From: Paludibacteraceae bacterium | GTDB lineage: Bacteria; Bacteroidota; Bacteroidia; Bacteroidales; Paludibacteraceae | DNA length: 59,916 nucleotides | Direction: 5' to 3' | Assembly (NCBI GenBank): GCA_016292775.1 | Contig: JAEDFN010000006.1 | Location: forward strand, 1 to 59,916 | Shown here: positions 35,131 through 42,873 of the stretch, in pieces | Layout: each line of letters opens with the position of its first letter | Numbering within the stretch: the stretch's first letter is position 1 | Program-made: the position numbers and the translations under genes | Notes under the pieces: model-generated | The model's input: only the letters and a program-made list of their open reading frames with translations | The model's database searches: none | What the model was told of the DNA's origin: nothing

Positions 35131-35940
35131 ATGAGTATCTTAGAGTCGATAATATTAGGATTAATACAGGGGCTGACAGAATTTTTGCCGGTCAGCAGTA
35201 GCGGGCATTTAATAATCGGTCAGACCATACTTGGATTAGACATTTCCGCCTCTAACAGTTTAACCTTTTCCGTAGTAGTACACACTGCAACGGTATTGAG
35301 TACATTAGTAATATTGTGGGGGGAAATAAAGCATTTATTTATCGGTACATTCAGCACAACCAAATGGAATGAAGACAAAAATTATGTATGCAAGATATTG
35401 ATATCTATGATACCGGTATTTATTGTAGGCATGTTTTTTAAAGACACAGTCGAGAACATATTTGGAGAAGGGTTAAACGTAGTAAGTATTTGCTTGATAA
35501 TTACGGCATTGTTACTAACATTCTCCTATTATGCGAAACCAAGAGAGAGGGAGAATATCAGTTATCTACATGCATTTATCATAGGATTATCACAAGCGGT
35601 AGCAGTATTACCGGGGTTGTCTCGTTCCGGAACAACAATCTCTACCGGGTTATTATTAGGGAATAAGAAAGAGAAAGTAGCACAATTTTCTTTTTTAATG
35701 GTAATAATACCGATATTAGGGGAGGCCTTTTTAGACTTAATAAAGATATTAAAAGAGCCTTCAGAAATGGAGATATTAGGTATATACCCAATAATATTCG
35801 GATTTTTAGCGGCATTTATATCCGGATGTTTTGCATGTAAATTCATGATAAATATTGTAAAACGCGGAAAATTAATATACTTTGCCATATATTGTTTTGC
35901 CATCGGTATTGGAACATTGCTGTATAGTATATTTTATTAA
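35131..35940 (+). CDS. uppP: Undecaprenyl-diphosphatase
   Basis: A 269-residue multi-pass inner-membrane enzyme (BacA/UppP) that dephosphorylates undecaprenyl diphosphate so that the lipid carrier can be reused for peptidoglycan and O-antigen. Family signatures are LIQGLTEFLPVSSSGHLIIG (10-29, catalytic Glu and Ser) and AVLPGLSRSGTTISTGLLLG (Arg/Ser of the second motif). Size and about eight helices are normal. It is 2 bases before truB. Confidence 0.95.
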   Translation: MSILESIILGLIQGLTEFLPVSSSGHLIIGQTILGLDISASNSLTFSVVVHTATVLSTLVILWGEIKHLFIGTFSTTKWNEDKNYVCKILISMIPVFIVGMFFKDTVENIFGEGLNVVSICLIITALLLTFSYYAKPRERENISYLHAFIIGLSQAVAVLPGLSRSGTTISTGLLLGNKKEKVAQFSFLMVIIPILGEAFLDLIKILKEPSEMEILGIYPIIFGFLAAFISGCFACKFMINIVKRGKLIYFAIYCFAIGIGTLLYSIFY

Positions 35941-35942
35941 AC

Positions 35943-36635
35943 ATGGATTTTATAGGCGGAGAAATTATATATATCAACAAGCCATTAGAGTGGACATCCT
36001 TTGACGTAGTAAATAGGATACGGCGAGTATTGTGTCGCAAATTAAAACAAAAGAAGCTCAAAGTAGGACATGCGGGGACTTTAGATCCATTAGCAACCGG
36101 GGTAATGATATTATGCACCGGAAAGAGTACTAAAAAGATAGAGGAGTTACAAGCGGGCGTCAAAGAGTACATAGCCACACTTCAATTAGGGGCAACCACC
36201 CCATCCTATGATTTAGAGCATCCGATAGATGCCACATATCCGACAGAACATATCACCTTACCACTAATAGAAAAAACATTAGAGCAATTTAAAGGAGAGA
36301 TATGGCAAAAGCCACCTATATATTCTGCAGTAAAGATTGAAGGCAAAAGAGCTTTTGATTATGCAAGGCGAGGCGAAGAGGTTGAAATTAAATCCAAACT
36401 ATTGGTAATCGATGAAATAGAGATACTGAAGTTTGAAGATATGCAGTTAACAATACGAGTAGTATGCAGTAAAGGTACGTACATTCGAGCCTTAGCCCGA
36501 GATATAGGAGAAGCACTCAATTCCGGGGCGCATCTAATTGCATTGCAACGCACTCGCGTAGGTGATATTACATTATCTCAATGCTTTGAGATAGAAGAAT
36601 TTATTTCAAAAATAGAGAATGATCAGTTCTCATAA
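35943..36635 (+). CDS. truB: tRNA pseudouridine(55) synthase TruB
   Basis: A 230-residue enzyme that makes pseudouridine 55 in the T-loop of tRNAs. The motifs KPLEWTSFDVV, VGHAGTLDPLATGVM (catalytic Asp48), KPPIYSAVKIEGKRAFDYARRGEE and CSKGTYIRALARDIGEALN are canonical. It lacks the C-terminal PUA domain of the E. coli enzyme, as is usual in Bacteroidota. queA starts 35 bases downstream. Confidence 0.95.
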   Translation: MDFIGGEIIYINKPLEWTSFDVVNRIRRVLCRKLKQKKLKVGHAGTLDPLATGVMILCTGKSTKKIEELQAGVKEYIATLQLGATTPSYDLEHPIDATYPTEHITLPLIEKTLEQFKGEIWQKPPIYSAVKIEGKRAFDYARRGEEVEIKSKLLVIDEIEILKFEDMQLTIRVVCSKGTYIRALARDIGEALNSGAHLIALQRTRVGDITLSQCFEIEEFISKIENDQFS

Positions 36636-36670
36636 TCCAATATGTGTAACACTTAAAAATAAATATAACA

Positions 36671-37780
36671 ATGAAACTTTCACAATTTAAATTTAAGCTC
36701 CCAGAAGAGTATATTGCCAAGTATCCATGCTCGTATATGTATGACGAAGAAGGAAACATTGTTTTAAAAGAAGAAAGCTTTGACGCATATAGAGATGAAA
36801 TCCGGCTATTAGTACTCCATTCGCGTACGAATAGGATAGAGCATAAACTTTTCAAGGAGGTATTAAATTATTTTGACGAGAATGATTTGATTATATTTAA
36901 CGACACGAAAGTATTTCCGGCATTGATGCATGGAAATAAAGAGAAAACGAATGCTAACATAGAGGTATTTCTATTAAGAGAGCTCAATCAGAAATTACGA
37001 TTATGGGATGTATTAGTAGAGCCTGCACGAAAGATAAGAGTAGGTAATAAATTATATTTTGGTGCAGACAATTCTATGGTAGCAGAGGTAATAGACAACA
37101 CAACATCACGCGGTAGAACAGTGCGATTTTTGTACGACGGCACCCATGAAGAGTTCAAGAGAGACTTATTGGCATTAGGCAACACCCCATTACCACCACA
37201 TATTACCAGAAATCCGGAACCTGAAGATGCGGAATGTTACCAAACAATTTTTGCGAGTAAAGAAGGAGCCGTAGTAGCGCCTGTTGCCGGATGTAATTTC
37301 TCGAGAGAGATATTAAAAAGGATGGAGATAAAAGGAATAAAATCGGGATTTATCACCCTCCATGCAAGTCTTGGTATGTTTAGAGATATTGATGTTGAAG
37401 ATTTATCGAAGCATAAGACCGACTCCGAGCAGATGGAAGTAAATGAAGAGATATCCGAATTATTTAACAAGACCAATGAAGCGGGGAATAGAATATGTGC
37501 TGTAGGTACTACTACCCTACGAGCATTAGAGACTGCATCTACAGCAAACGGAATGATAAAGCCTTATGAAGGATGGACAAATAAATTTATTTTCCCGCCA
37601 TACAAATTCACTACAGCGAACTGCCTGATATCAAAATTTCAAATGCCGATGAGTACGATGCTCATGAATCAATGTGCTTTTGGAGGTTATGAAAATGTGA
37701 TGAAAGCATATGAAATAGCAGTACAAGAGAAATACAAATTCGGATTTTACGGAGATTCTATCTTGATATTACCTGATTGA
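36671..37780 (+). CDS. queA: QueA-family protein with altered core motifs
   Basis: A 369-residue QueA homologue in the position where Bacteroidota keep queA (after ftsX-uppP-truB). The N-terminus FKFKLPEEYIAKYP and FNDTKVFPALMHGNKEKTNA are clearly QueA. However, the usually invariant APTAGLHF is APVAGCNF here (about 203-210), HAGLGNF is HASLGMF, the HKMDSE-type segment is HKTDSE, and NFHLPxSTLLM is KFQMPMSTMLM. An extra ~18-residue insert (MYDEEGNIVLKEESFDAY) sits after residue 20. It may still be a QueA enzyme, a neofunctionalised form, or the product of gene decay; the canonical motifs are kept in the paralogue at 15957-17171. Confidence 0.78.
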   Translation: MKLSQFKFKLPEEYIAKYPCSYMYDEEGNIVLKEESFDAYRDEIRLLVLHSRTNRIEHKLFKEVLNYFDENDLIIFNDTKVFPALMHGNKEKTNANIEVFLLRELNQKLRLWDVLVEPARKIRVGNKLYFGADNSMVAEVIDNTTSRGRTVRFLYDGTHEEFKRDLLALGNTPLPPHITRNPEPEDAECYQTIFASKEGAVVAPVAGCNFSREILKRMEIKGIKSGFITLHASLGMFRDIDVEDLSKHKTDSEQMEVNEEISELFNKTNEAGNRICAVGTTTLRALETASTANGMIKPYEGWTNKFIFPPYKFTTANCLISKFQMPMSTMLMNQCAFGGYENVMKAYEIAVQEKYKFGFYGDSILILPD

Positions 37781-37841
37781 TAATATTTTGCAAAAAAAGC
37801 GAAAGAAACTATCTTTAAAAAGGTGAGATATCGATTTTTTT

Positions 37842-37858
37842 TCGTACCTTTGCACCGC
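37842..37858 (+). promoter_or_regulatory. Predicted tRNA-Ser promoter and start region
   Basis: TCGTACCTTTGCACCGC contains the -7 element TACCTTTG (37845-37852) and a GC-rich start region. The same 17 bases precede the tRNA-Ala gene at 46692-46708. No convincing -33 element. Confidence 0.6.
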
Positions 37859-37915
37859 TTTTGAAAAAGGAGATATAGACTTTTTGGTAAAGCAAAAATT
37901 TTAGGGTTTATTTAA

Positions 37916-38003
37916 GGAGAGATGCTCGAGTGGCTGAAGAGGCACGCCTGGAAAGCGTGTATACGTCAAAAGCGTATCGGGGGTTCGAATCCCCCTCTCT
38001 CCG
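37916..38003 (+). tRNA. tRNA-Ser(GGA)
   Basis: An 88-base class II tRNA. The acceptor stem GGAGAGA pairs fully with TCTCTCC, the anticodon loop CTGGAAA gives GGA (reads UCC/UCU), a long variable arm follows, and the T-loop is TTCGAAT. The 3' CCA is not encoded (discriminator G at 38003). Confidence 0.95.
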
Positions 38004-38006
38004 CGG

Positions 38007-38042
38007 AACGCGCTAATTTATAAAAAATTAGCGCGTTTTTTT
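38007..38042 (+). terminator. Terminator after tRNA-Ser
   Basis: 12-bp stem AACGCGCTAATT with AATTAGCGCGTT and a T-run (38036-38042). Confidence 0.85.
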
Positions 38043-38090
38043 ATAGAACATTCCGTTAAGATGAACCCAGATTACGGCTCTATGTTGGTA

Positions 38091-39347
38091 TTACTCACTT
38101 TTTTCAGTAATATTACGTACAGAAGAAAATAACTGAAGGGTTTTAGAAAGCACTTCTTTTGACAATTTTAATTCTCCTTCTTCTGTAATATTTTCATCAT
38201 ATTCCAATCCAAAAAGGGTGACGAAATAGTCCTCATATGATGCTACTGTACCAACCAAATCATATTGATGCACATCTATAGGAATTAATTGATAAAATTG
38301 GACCGATCTACCAAGAGATGTATTCACAAAAGAATGATTGGTAATATTTGGTAAAACATTATCAATAATTATTGATTTTACACCAAATTTTATCCGATAA
38401 GCATCATCCAAGTCTCCATAATTGCCATCCTTAACTTCTAATTTTTCAATTATTATTTTTTTTACCATTTCTTGAATTAAGCGTATTGGCCAGAAATTTT
38501 CAGGCTGTTCACAACCTTCATCAACGACATTCCAATCTTGAGGTAAATAGAGTACTAATTCACAATAATCCGACACACAAGCATTTAATCTCGTATCTTG
38601 TTCATTTTCTATTCTATGAGCACCTAATCCTATGGTACACAAAGTATAATAAGGTTTTTCCGGGGTAGGTTTTATCACAGCCAAATCCACGTCAAACACA
38701 GACAAACTATCCACTTCACCAATTCGATATATTTCACCAAAATTCTGTTCGATATAATTTTCTACATCATTATATTCCTCTTCCAAGTAATGAATAGGCA
38801 TTTCTTCTATAGGCAAATTATTCAAATAAATATACCAAAAACTAAGAATAGATTTTAAATCTCTCTCCATATTCTTCGGTTGTAATACCACGTCACGAGG
38901 TAAGCCATCGCATCCTTCTACTATTACAACAATCAAATCTTTTAATTGAAAAATATTTTTTACATATTTCCAACCATAACTCTCGAAGCGAACATTATTA
39001 ACACCATTCGAGATATACGAAGAGATACCATATTGATCAATCCAATAATTATGATTCTCTTTATATAATTTATATAATCCCCTAAGATTCCAAATCCACC
39101 TTATATAAATAACAAAAAGGAATATAAGAAAGATTATTAAAGGACGCCAAGTGCCAAAGAATATTGCAAATATGGACAATACAACAATACATACTGAATT
39201 ATAAATAGAATTTTTATCAGTAATAAAATCCGTACCTAAAGAGACGGCAACAAATCTCATAAATGAAATTTTTAACTCTGATAAAAACGGATATGCAGGA
39301 TTTGCATAATCTTTTTTAAGAACCTCTTTTTTTGAAAATTTTTTCAT
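38091..39347 (-). CDS. Membrane protein with YcxB-like region and SUFU domain
   Basis: A 418-residue protein with two parts. Residues 1-165 hold two hydrophobic helices (about 49-65 and 68-84) and a following segment with VRFESYGWKYVKNIFQLKDLIVVIVEG, which resembles YcxB-like domains. Residues about 200-415 look like a suppressor-of-fused (SUFU) domain: TLCTIGLGAHRIENEQ, YCELVLYLPQDWNV and ENFWPIRLIQEMVKK. Bacterial SUFU-domain proteins are mostly immunity proteins against polymorphic toxins. No toxin gene is adjacent. It is the first gene after tRNA-Ser and has no obvious promoter of the TAnnTTTG type. Confidence 0.65.
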   Translation of the reverse strand: MKKFSKKEVLKKDYANPAYPFLSELKISFMRFVAVSLGTDFITDKNSIYNSVCIVVLSIFAIFFGTWRPLIIFLIFLFVIYIRWIWNLRGLYKLYKENHNYWIDQYGISSYISNGVNNVRFESYGWKYVKNIFQLKDLIVVIVEGCDGLPRDVVLQPKNMERDLKSILSFWYIYLNNLPIEEMPIHYLEEEYNDVENYIEQNFGEIYRIGEVDSLSVFDVDLAVIKPTPEKPYYTLCTIGLGAHRIENEQDTRLNACVSDYCELVLYLPQDWNVVDEGCEQPENFWPIRLIQEMVKKIIIEKLEVKDGNYGDLDDAYRIKFGVKSIIIDNVLPNITNHSFVNTSLGRSVQFYQLIPIDVHQYDLVGTVASYEDYFVTLFGLEYDENITEEGELKLSKEVLSKTLQLFSSVRNITEKSE

Positions 39348-39488
39348 AAAATATTTTGTATAAATGTTTAAAATTATAAACTACTACTTTTCAGACCAGC
39401 GATGTTAGTTTCTTAGGCAAAACTTACATGCATTCCGCAGATAGAACAACGGGCAATGGGGAGCGAAAGTGATCATAATGTGATGGTT

Positions 39489-40481
39489 TTATATATAGTT
39501 TATAATCCAGTTTCCTGATTTGTTGCTGCCCTGGCGGCTTATTATGCCTTTGTCGCGCAGTGATGCAAAGAGTCTTTCGGCTTGTCGCTTGGTGAGGCTC
39601 AGTGCATCGGCGGCTTGTGCGGCTGTGGTGCGCGAATTGCCGGCTATAAGCGCCAACAATCGTTGCTCGGCATCAGTTATACCGACATTTATACCGACAT
39701 TTATACCGACATTCTCGCCTTCTATTCTATTGCCTTGATGAGTTTTGAGCGTGGCAAGTATTTCGCCAAGCATAAAGTCGATGAATGGACCCGATTGGGC
39801 TTGCGCATTGCTTTTAGCAATAGCTTCGTAGTAGGCTTGTTGATTGGCATGCACCATATTCTCCACAGGCAGATGCTCAAAGAGTGGATGCAACCTGCCA
39901 AGTATTAGAGATTGCCAAAGACGGCCAATGCGTCCGTTGCCGTCGCTGAATGGGTGTATAAATTCAAACTCATAGTGGAACACACAAGAGCGAATAAGCA
40001 GATGATCGGTCGATACGGCAAGCCACGCAAAGAGGTCGCTGATAAGTTGTTGCACTCGGTCGGCAGGGGGCGCCATGTGCACCAATACCATTTCTGAAAA
40101 CACGCCCACTCCTCCACGGCGAAAACGTCCGGCGTCATCGGCAAGTCCCTCCATCATTGAGCCGTGAGCTCGGAGCAGGTCATCGATGCTGAACGGATTG
40201 AGTGAGCCATAGAGGTCGTAAGTGCGAATGGCGTTCTTCACCTCTTGAATCTCACGCAATGGCGCCACCACGTTTTTCCCGTTGATGATGTCGCGCACTT
40301 GTCCTTCACTGAGGTTGTTGCCCTCAATGGCAAGCGACGAATGTATGGTGCGTATGCGGTTGGCTTTGCGCAGGAGCAAACCATCGTTCTCAAGCCGTAT
40401 GGCATAGCGCTCAATCTGTGCCGATATTTCGGCTATCAGATTGATGGTTCGCGAACTAATAATGAATGGAGGGGTGTACAT
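39489..40481 (-). CDS. Fic-family AMPylase-type protein with winged-helix tail
   Basis: A 330-residue class II Fic protein. The catalytic loop HPFSDGNGRIGR (His and the Gly-Asn-Gly-Arg) is intact, and the N-terminal inhibitory motif TIHSSLAIEGN (S-x-x-x-E-G) should keep it auto-inhibited. A C-terminal winged helix (about 275-325) includes TTAAQAADALSLTKRQAERLFASL. Between the two lies GINVGINVGI, encoded by three 12-bp repeats. The ATG at 40481 is preferred to the TTG at 40490. Base composition is visibly higher in G+C than its neighbours, suggesting transfer. An hsdS remnant is directly upstream; Fic genes are often found in such restriction loci. Confidence 0.88.
   Translation of the reverse strand: MYTPPFIISSRTINLIAEISAQIERYAIRLENDGLLLRKANRIRTIHSSLAIEGNNLSEGQVRDIINGKNVVAPLREIQEVKNAIRTYDLYGSLNPFSIDDLLRAHGSMMEGLADDAGRFRRGGVGVFSEMVLVHMAPPADRVQQLISDLFAWLAVSTDHLLIRSCVFHYEFEFIHPFSDGNGRIGRLWQSLILGRLHPLFEHLPVENMVHANQQAYYEAIAKSNAQAQSGPFIDFMLGEILATLKTHQGNRIEGENVGINVGINVGITDAEQRLLALIAGNSRTTAAQAADALSLTKRQAERLFASLRDKGIISRQGSNKSGNWIINYI
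39677..39712. repeat. Three perfect 12-bp tandem repeats inside the Fic gene
   Basis: TTATACCGACAT is repeated three times without change. Because 12 is a multiple of 3, copy-number change would lengthen or shorten the hinge (repeat of N-V-G-I) without breaking the frame. Confidence 0.9.
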
Positions 40482-40528
40482 AATTAGCAAACTTTTATTT
40501 TGTCGGTTACGGCTTCGGTGATTACCTA

Positions 40529-40693
40529 TTACTTCAACTCTTTCAGCAACTCAATCTCTCGCTTTGCCTTGGCTGTTGATGCGTCTATCGGCTTGATTTT
40601 GCTTTCAATATATTCCACAATCTCCTCCTGCTCGCTGAGCGGCGCAAGAAAATAATGCATAGACATTATAAAATCAGTTACAACTCTTGGCAT
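40529..40693 (-). pseudogene. C-terminal remnant of a type I restriction specificity subunit (HsdS)
   Basis: The minus strand encodes FLAPLSEQEEIVEYIESKIK, then PIDASTAKAKREIELLKELK and a stop at 40529-40531. This is the typical end of HsdS: the 'P-P-L-x-E-Q-x-x-I-v' segment followed by the coiled-coil linker and Lys/Glu-rich helix. Upstream the homology is lost after about 40 residues, at the boundary with the IS982-type sequence, so only the tail remains. No hsdM or hsdR gene is in the window. It lies 47 bases upstream of the Fic gene. Confidence 0.7.
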
Positions 40694-40858
40694 TTTGTGT
40701 CAAATGTTGAGCTATTTGTGATTTTTGTAAAACCATCTGAAAGGAATATATACTTTAACGTGAGTTAGATGAAATATAAACCATTGAAAATTTGGTAATT
40801 AGCGAAATTTATAATAATTTTGTAGTGGACAAAAACTATGAAACTATAGAATTTCGCT

Positions 40859-41224
40859 ATGATTACTGAGGACAAAGTTACTGAAATTTTCTGTATTGCA
40901 GATTATTTTTGCAAAGTTTTTGATGCACAGATGGCAAAATATACGTTTAAGGCAGAAAGGAAGCGCAAATATCACCGTGAAAGCCGCATGTCAAAGGCGG
41001 AAATCATGGTGATAATGATTCTCTTTCATTCATCAGGGTATCGCTGCTTGAAGCATTTATATATCGAAAAGATATGCAAACACATGTGCCATCTGTTTCC
41101 TAAGGTGGTCTCCTACAACCATTTTGTTGAACTGGAACGATTGTGCTTCTTGCGTACGTACATGGTGCAAAGGTACACATTTTTTTGCTTGCGCCACCCA
41201 AAGCCACCCGATTATTCTATATAA
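40859..41224 (+). pseudogene. Truncated IS982-family transposase
   Basis: The first ~93 residues of this 121-residue ORF match the N-terminus of IS982-type transposases of Bacteroidota: MITEDKVTEIFCIADYFCK, SKAEIMVIMILFHSSG, and FPKVVSYNHFVELE. After VELE (about 41136) the homology stops, and the remaining residues are unrelated. The DDE catalytic region, which follows in intact elements (about 290-300 residues), is missing. It is therefore a dead fragment left by deletion. The right inverted repeat is not seen. Confidence 0.75.
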
Positions 41225-41245
41225 CTCGCTGATTATCATTGTATG

Positions 41246-41465
41246 TTATCTAATGACTAACAATAGTGATGAAGTCAGAAGCTTTAATATGTCGAATGGC
41301 ATATTGTTGTCACCTTCCCACGGCATATAAGAAAGCGTGTCGTCGATAACGACCGGCTCGATGTCAACGTCTTCTTTGAAGACCGTCGACGAGTTTACTT
41401 GACACGTCACCCAAACCTGTCGGTTCGGGTGACGTGTCGACCGAGTTAAAATTAAGCGAGTCCAT
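41246..41465 (-). pseudogene. Phage- or plasmid-like gene remnant with a frameshift
   Basis: From the ATG at 41465 the minus strand reads MDSLNFNSVDTSPEPTGLGD, then VSSKLV, in one frame, ends soon after, and continues in a second frame as DVDIEPVVIDDTLSYMPWEG and DNNMPFDIL. Together they resemble the N-terminus of a Bacteroidota protein of the portal-protein type (PWG-x-DN-x-MPFDI). The two parts need a one-base shift to join. The C-terminal 80-90 percent is absent. A putative -7 element (41485-41492) lies upstream. Confidence 0.35.
41401..41438. repeat. Long hairpin (12-bp perfect arms, extended inward)
   Basis: GACACGTCACCC (41401-41412) pairs with GGGTGACGTGTC (41427-41438). The inner AACC/GGTT pair extends it to about 16 bp with one mismatch and a TGTC loop. 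It lies inside the phage-like remnant. Confidence 0.75.
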
Positions 41466-41496
41466 AACATTGTAGTTTTTGCTACAAAGTTATGGA
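41461..41496. repeat. 15-bp inverted repeat overlapping a -7-like element
   Basis: TCCATAACATTGTAG (41461-41475) faces CTACAAAGTTATGGA (41482-41496) with one mismatch and a 6-base spacer. The right arm reads TAACTTTG on the minus strand, so an operator at a promoter is possible. Confidence 0.6.
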
Positions 41497-41532
41497 CCCA
41501 CAATGCGTTCCGAAAAGAGACGGGTTAATAAT

Positions 41533-42111
41533 TTAGCGCTTTCTTGTTACAGGTCGAATGGAATAGCCGTAGTATCGAAGACCGTGGTTGAATACATTAA
41601 TGACATTTTGCTCGAAAGCAATAGACCATGCTCTATTAACAGCAACGAAATTAGGAGCACCAGTCCAATATCCACCACATCTGCCGTCCATTATTAATTG
41701 TTCGTTGCTACGATATCCTGCAGCTGGTAGGAAAATCTCTGCATTGTTATGCTTGCTTTTACCAAGCATACCGCTTTTACCAGTTCCCTGATAATCGTCT
41801 ATCCATTGCCAAGTGCAATTGTCTACCAGTTCCTGTGCTTGTTCTCCAGAAGGCATTTTCCATTCTTTACCAAGAATTTGTGTTGCTGCATCGTAGTTGG
41901 GAGCCAAGACATCCGAACTATCAACAAAATCATGGAATTTCAAAGCTGAAATATCAAGTTCATAGGTTTTGCAAGTTCTACCTATATAATTACTTTTAGG
42001 AAAAGTATCACCCCAAGCGAAATAAAAACCGTTATCAGCTTGAGATTGTGCTCCAACGTTAGTAGCACCCCACAAAGTTCCCGAAGGAAGGTTTAGATCG
42101 ATAACTTCCAT
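41533..42111 (-). CDS. Small protein of the FISUMP / C-type-lectin-like type
   Basis: A 192-residue protein without signal peptide. It begins VIDLNLPSGTLWGATNVGA and then NGFYFAWGDTFPKSNY, the pattern V-D-L-G-L-P-S-G-x-x-W-A-x-x-N-V-G-A ... Y-x-A-W-G-E of the FISUMP/DUF1566-type proteins of Bacteroidota. The C-terminal half (FLPAAGYRSN, GGYWTGAP, GYSIRPV) is typical of a C-type-lectin-like or formylglycine-enzyme-like fold. Family members are often exported lipoproteins; this one is cytosolic or delivered otherwise. It starts 1 base after the small upstream gene stops, so the two form an operon. Confidence 0.65.
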   Translation of the reverse strand: MEVIDLNLPSGTLWGATNVGAQSQADNGFYFAWGDTFPKSNYIGRTCKTYELDISALKFHDFVDSSDVLAPNYDAATQILGKEWKMPSGEQAQELVDNCTWQWIDDYQGTGKSGMLGKSKHNNAEIFLPAAGYRSNEQLIMDGRCGGYWTGAPNFVAVNRAWSIAFEQNVINVFNHGLRYYGYSIRPVTRKR

Positions 42112-42112
42112 G

Positions 42113-42430
42113 TTATTTGGTTTTATTTAATCGTTCTTTATTAATTTGAAGAATATTCGGGTCATTAAAATCAAATGGGTACGGAGTACCATATGATTTT
42201 AGTTTGTCAAATATAGATACAGATGGGTTTTTAGAAGTTTCCCAGTTGTCGCGAAAGCCCTTTGTCATACGGCATATTTCATCGAGTAAATCTTCAGAGA
42301 AACAAATAGATTCATTATGTATAAATAAATCTTTAAGGTATCCCGAGTCATAACGAATTATATTCCGGATGGTTTCATTCGGATGTCGTTTACTAAAAGG
42401 AATAATAATATCGAGCGAATCAATAATCAT
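42113..42430 (-). CDS. Hypothetical protein, weakly ExoX-C/DUF3820-like
   Basis: A 105-residue acidic protein with no signal peptide or membrane segment. IIPFSKRHPNETIRNIIRYD and SGYLKDLFIHN recall the 'PFG-K-x-x-G-x-x-x-x-x-x-x-x-D-P-x-Y-L-x-W' pattern of small exonuclease-X C-terminal domains, but key residues differ. The function is unknown. It is the first gene of a two-gene unit with the FISUMP-like gene; a -7 element lies about 93 bases upstream. Confidence 0.5.
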   Translation of the reverse strand: MIIDSLDIIIPFSKRHPNETIRNIIRYDSGYLKDLFIHNESICFSEDLLDEICRMTKGFRDNWETSKNPSVSIFDKLKSYGTPYPFDFNDPNILQINKERLNKTK

Positions 42431-42522
42431 AATGCAAAATTTTCCTTAAAAGTTACCGGCAATATTGCCGTTGTATTTTCTTCCTAATTTTTGGTCATTA
42501 TCAGAATTTATTGCTTAGGTTG

Positions 42523-42530
42523 CAAAGTTA
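42523..42530 (-). promoter_or_regulatory. Predicted -7 element of the two-gene unit
   Basis: The minus strand reads TAACTTTG, matching TAnnTTTG, with no good -33 element at the usual distance. In the 443-base gap 42431-42873 nothing else is firmly recognised: the right part (42600-42860) is richer in G+C and holds an open frame of 69 codons (42617-42826) that looks like chance. Confidence 0.45.
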
Positions 42531-42873
42531 CGAATTTTTTTTATACAATGTATAAGAGCATCGTATGTTTTTAAGCATTTCTTTGCTAAAATTCAATTGT
42601 AAAGATAATACCAATAGTGAGCAAAAATCGAGCACAGCAATCTTATTTAATCTTAAATTATGGCGGATTTTGCGAATTTTTTCACAAAACGCCTGAAATA
42701 TTCACGCTGAAAGCGTTGCGGTATGGAAATTTGTGTACAAGTGCATCAAGTTTGGCTGTACTCGGCATAGCGGAAACAAATTCAGCTCTGCCATCGTTGG
42801 CACGAGCAGTCGTGCAGCCGATGTAGAGTGTATCGAAGGCGGCGGAGGAAACTCTTTATAATTATTATTGTGT

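Noticed and set aside
39677..39712. Short direct repeats as a CRISPR array
   Set aside because: The units are 12 bp, contiguous without spacers and inside a gene; no cas genes are present.
39905..40144. Reading frames opposite and alongside the Fic gene
   Set aside because: They are shadows of a clear Fic coding sequence with intact HPFxxGNGR motif.
41168..41175. CAAAGGTA as a minus-strand promoter (TACCTTTG)
   Set aside because: No gene lies downstream on that strand within reach except the transposase remnant in antisense; probably chance.
42617..42826. 69-codon plus-strand ORF as a gene
   Set aside because: No recognisable domain, no promoter, and it lies in a GC-shifted stretch without conserved look; probably chance.
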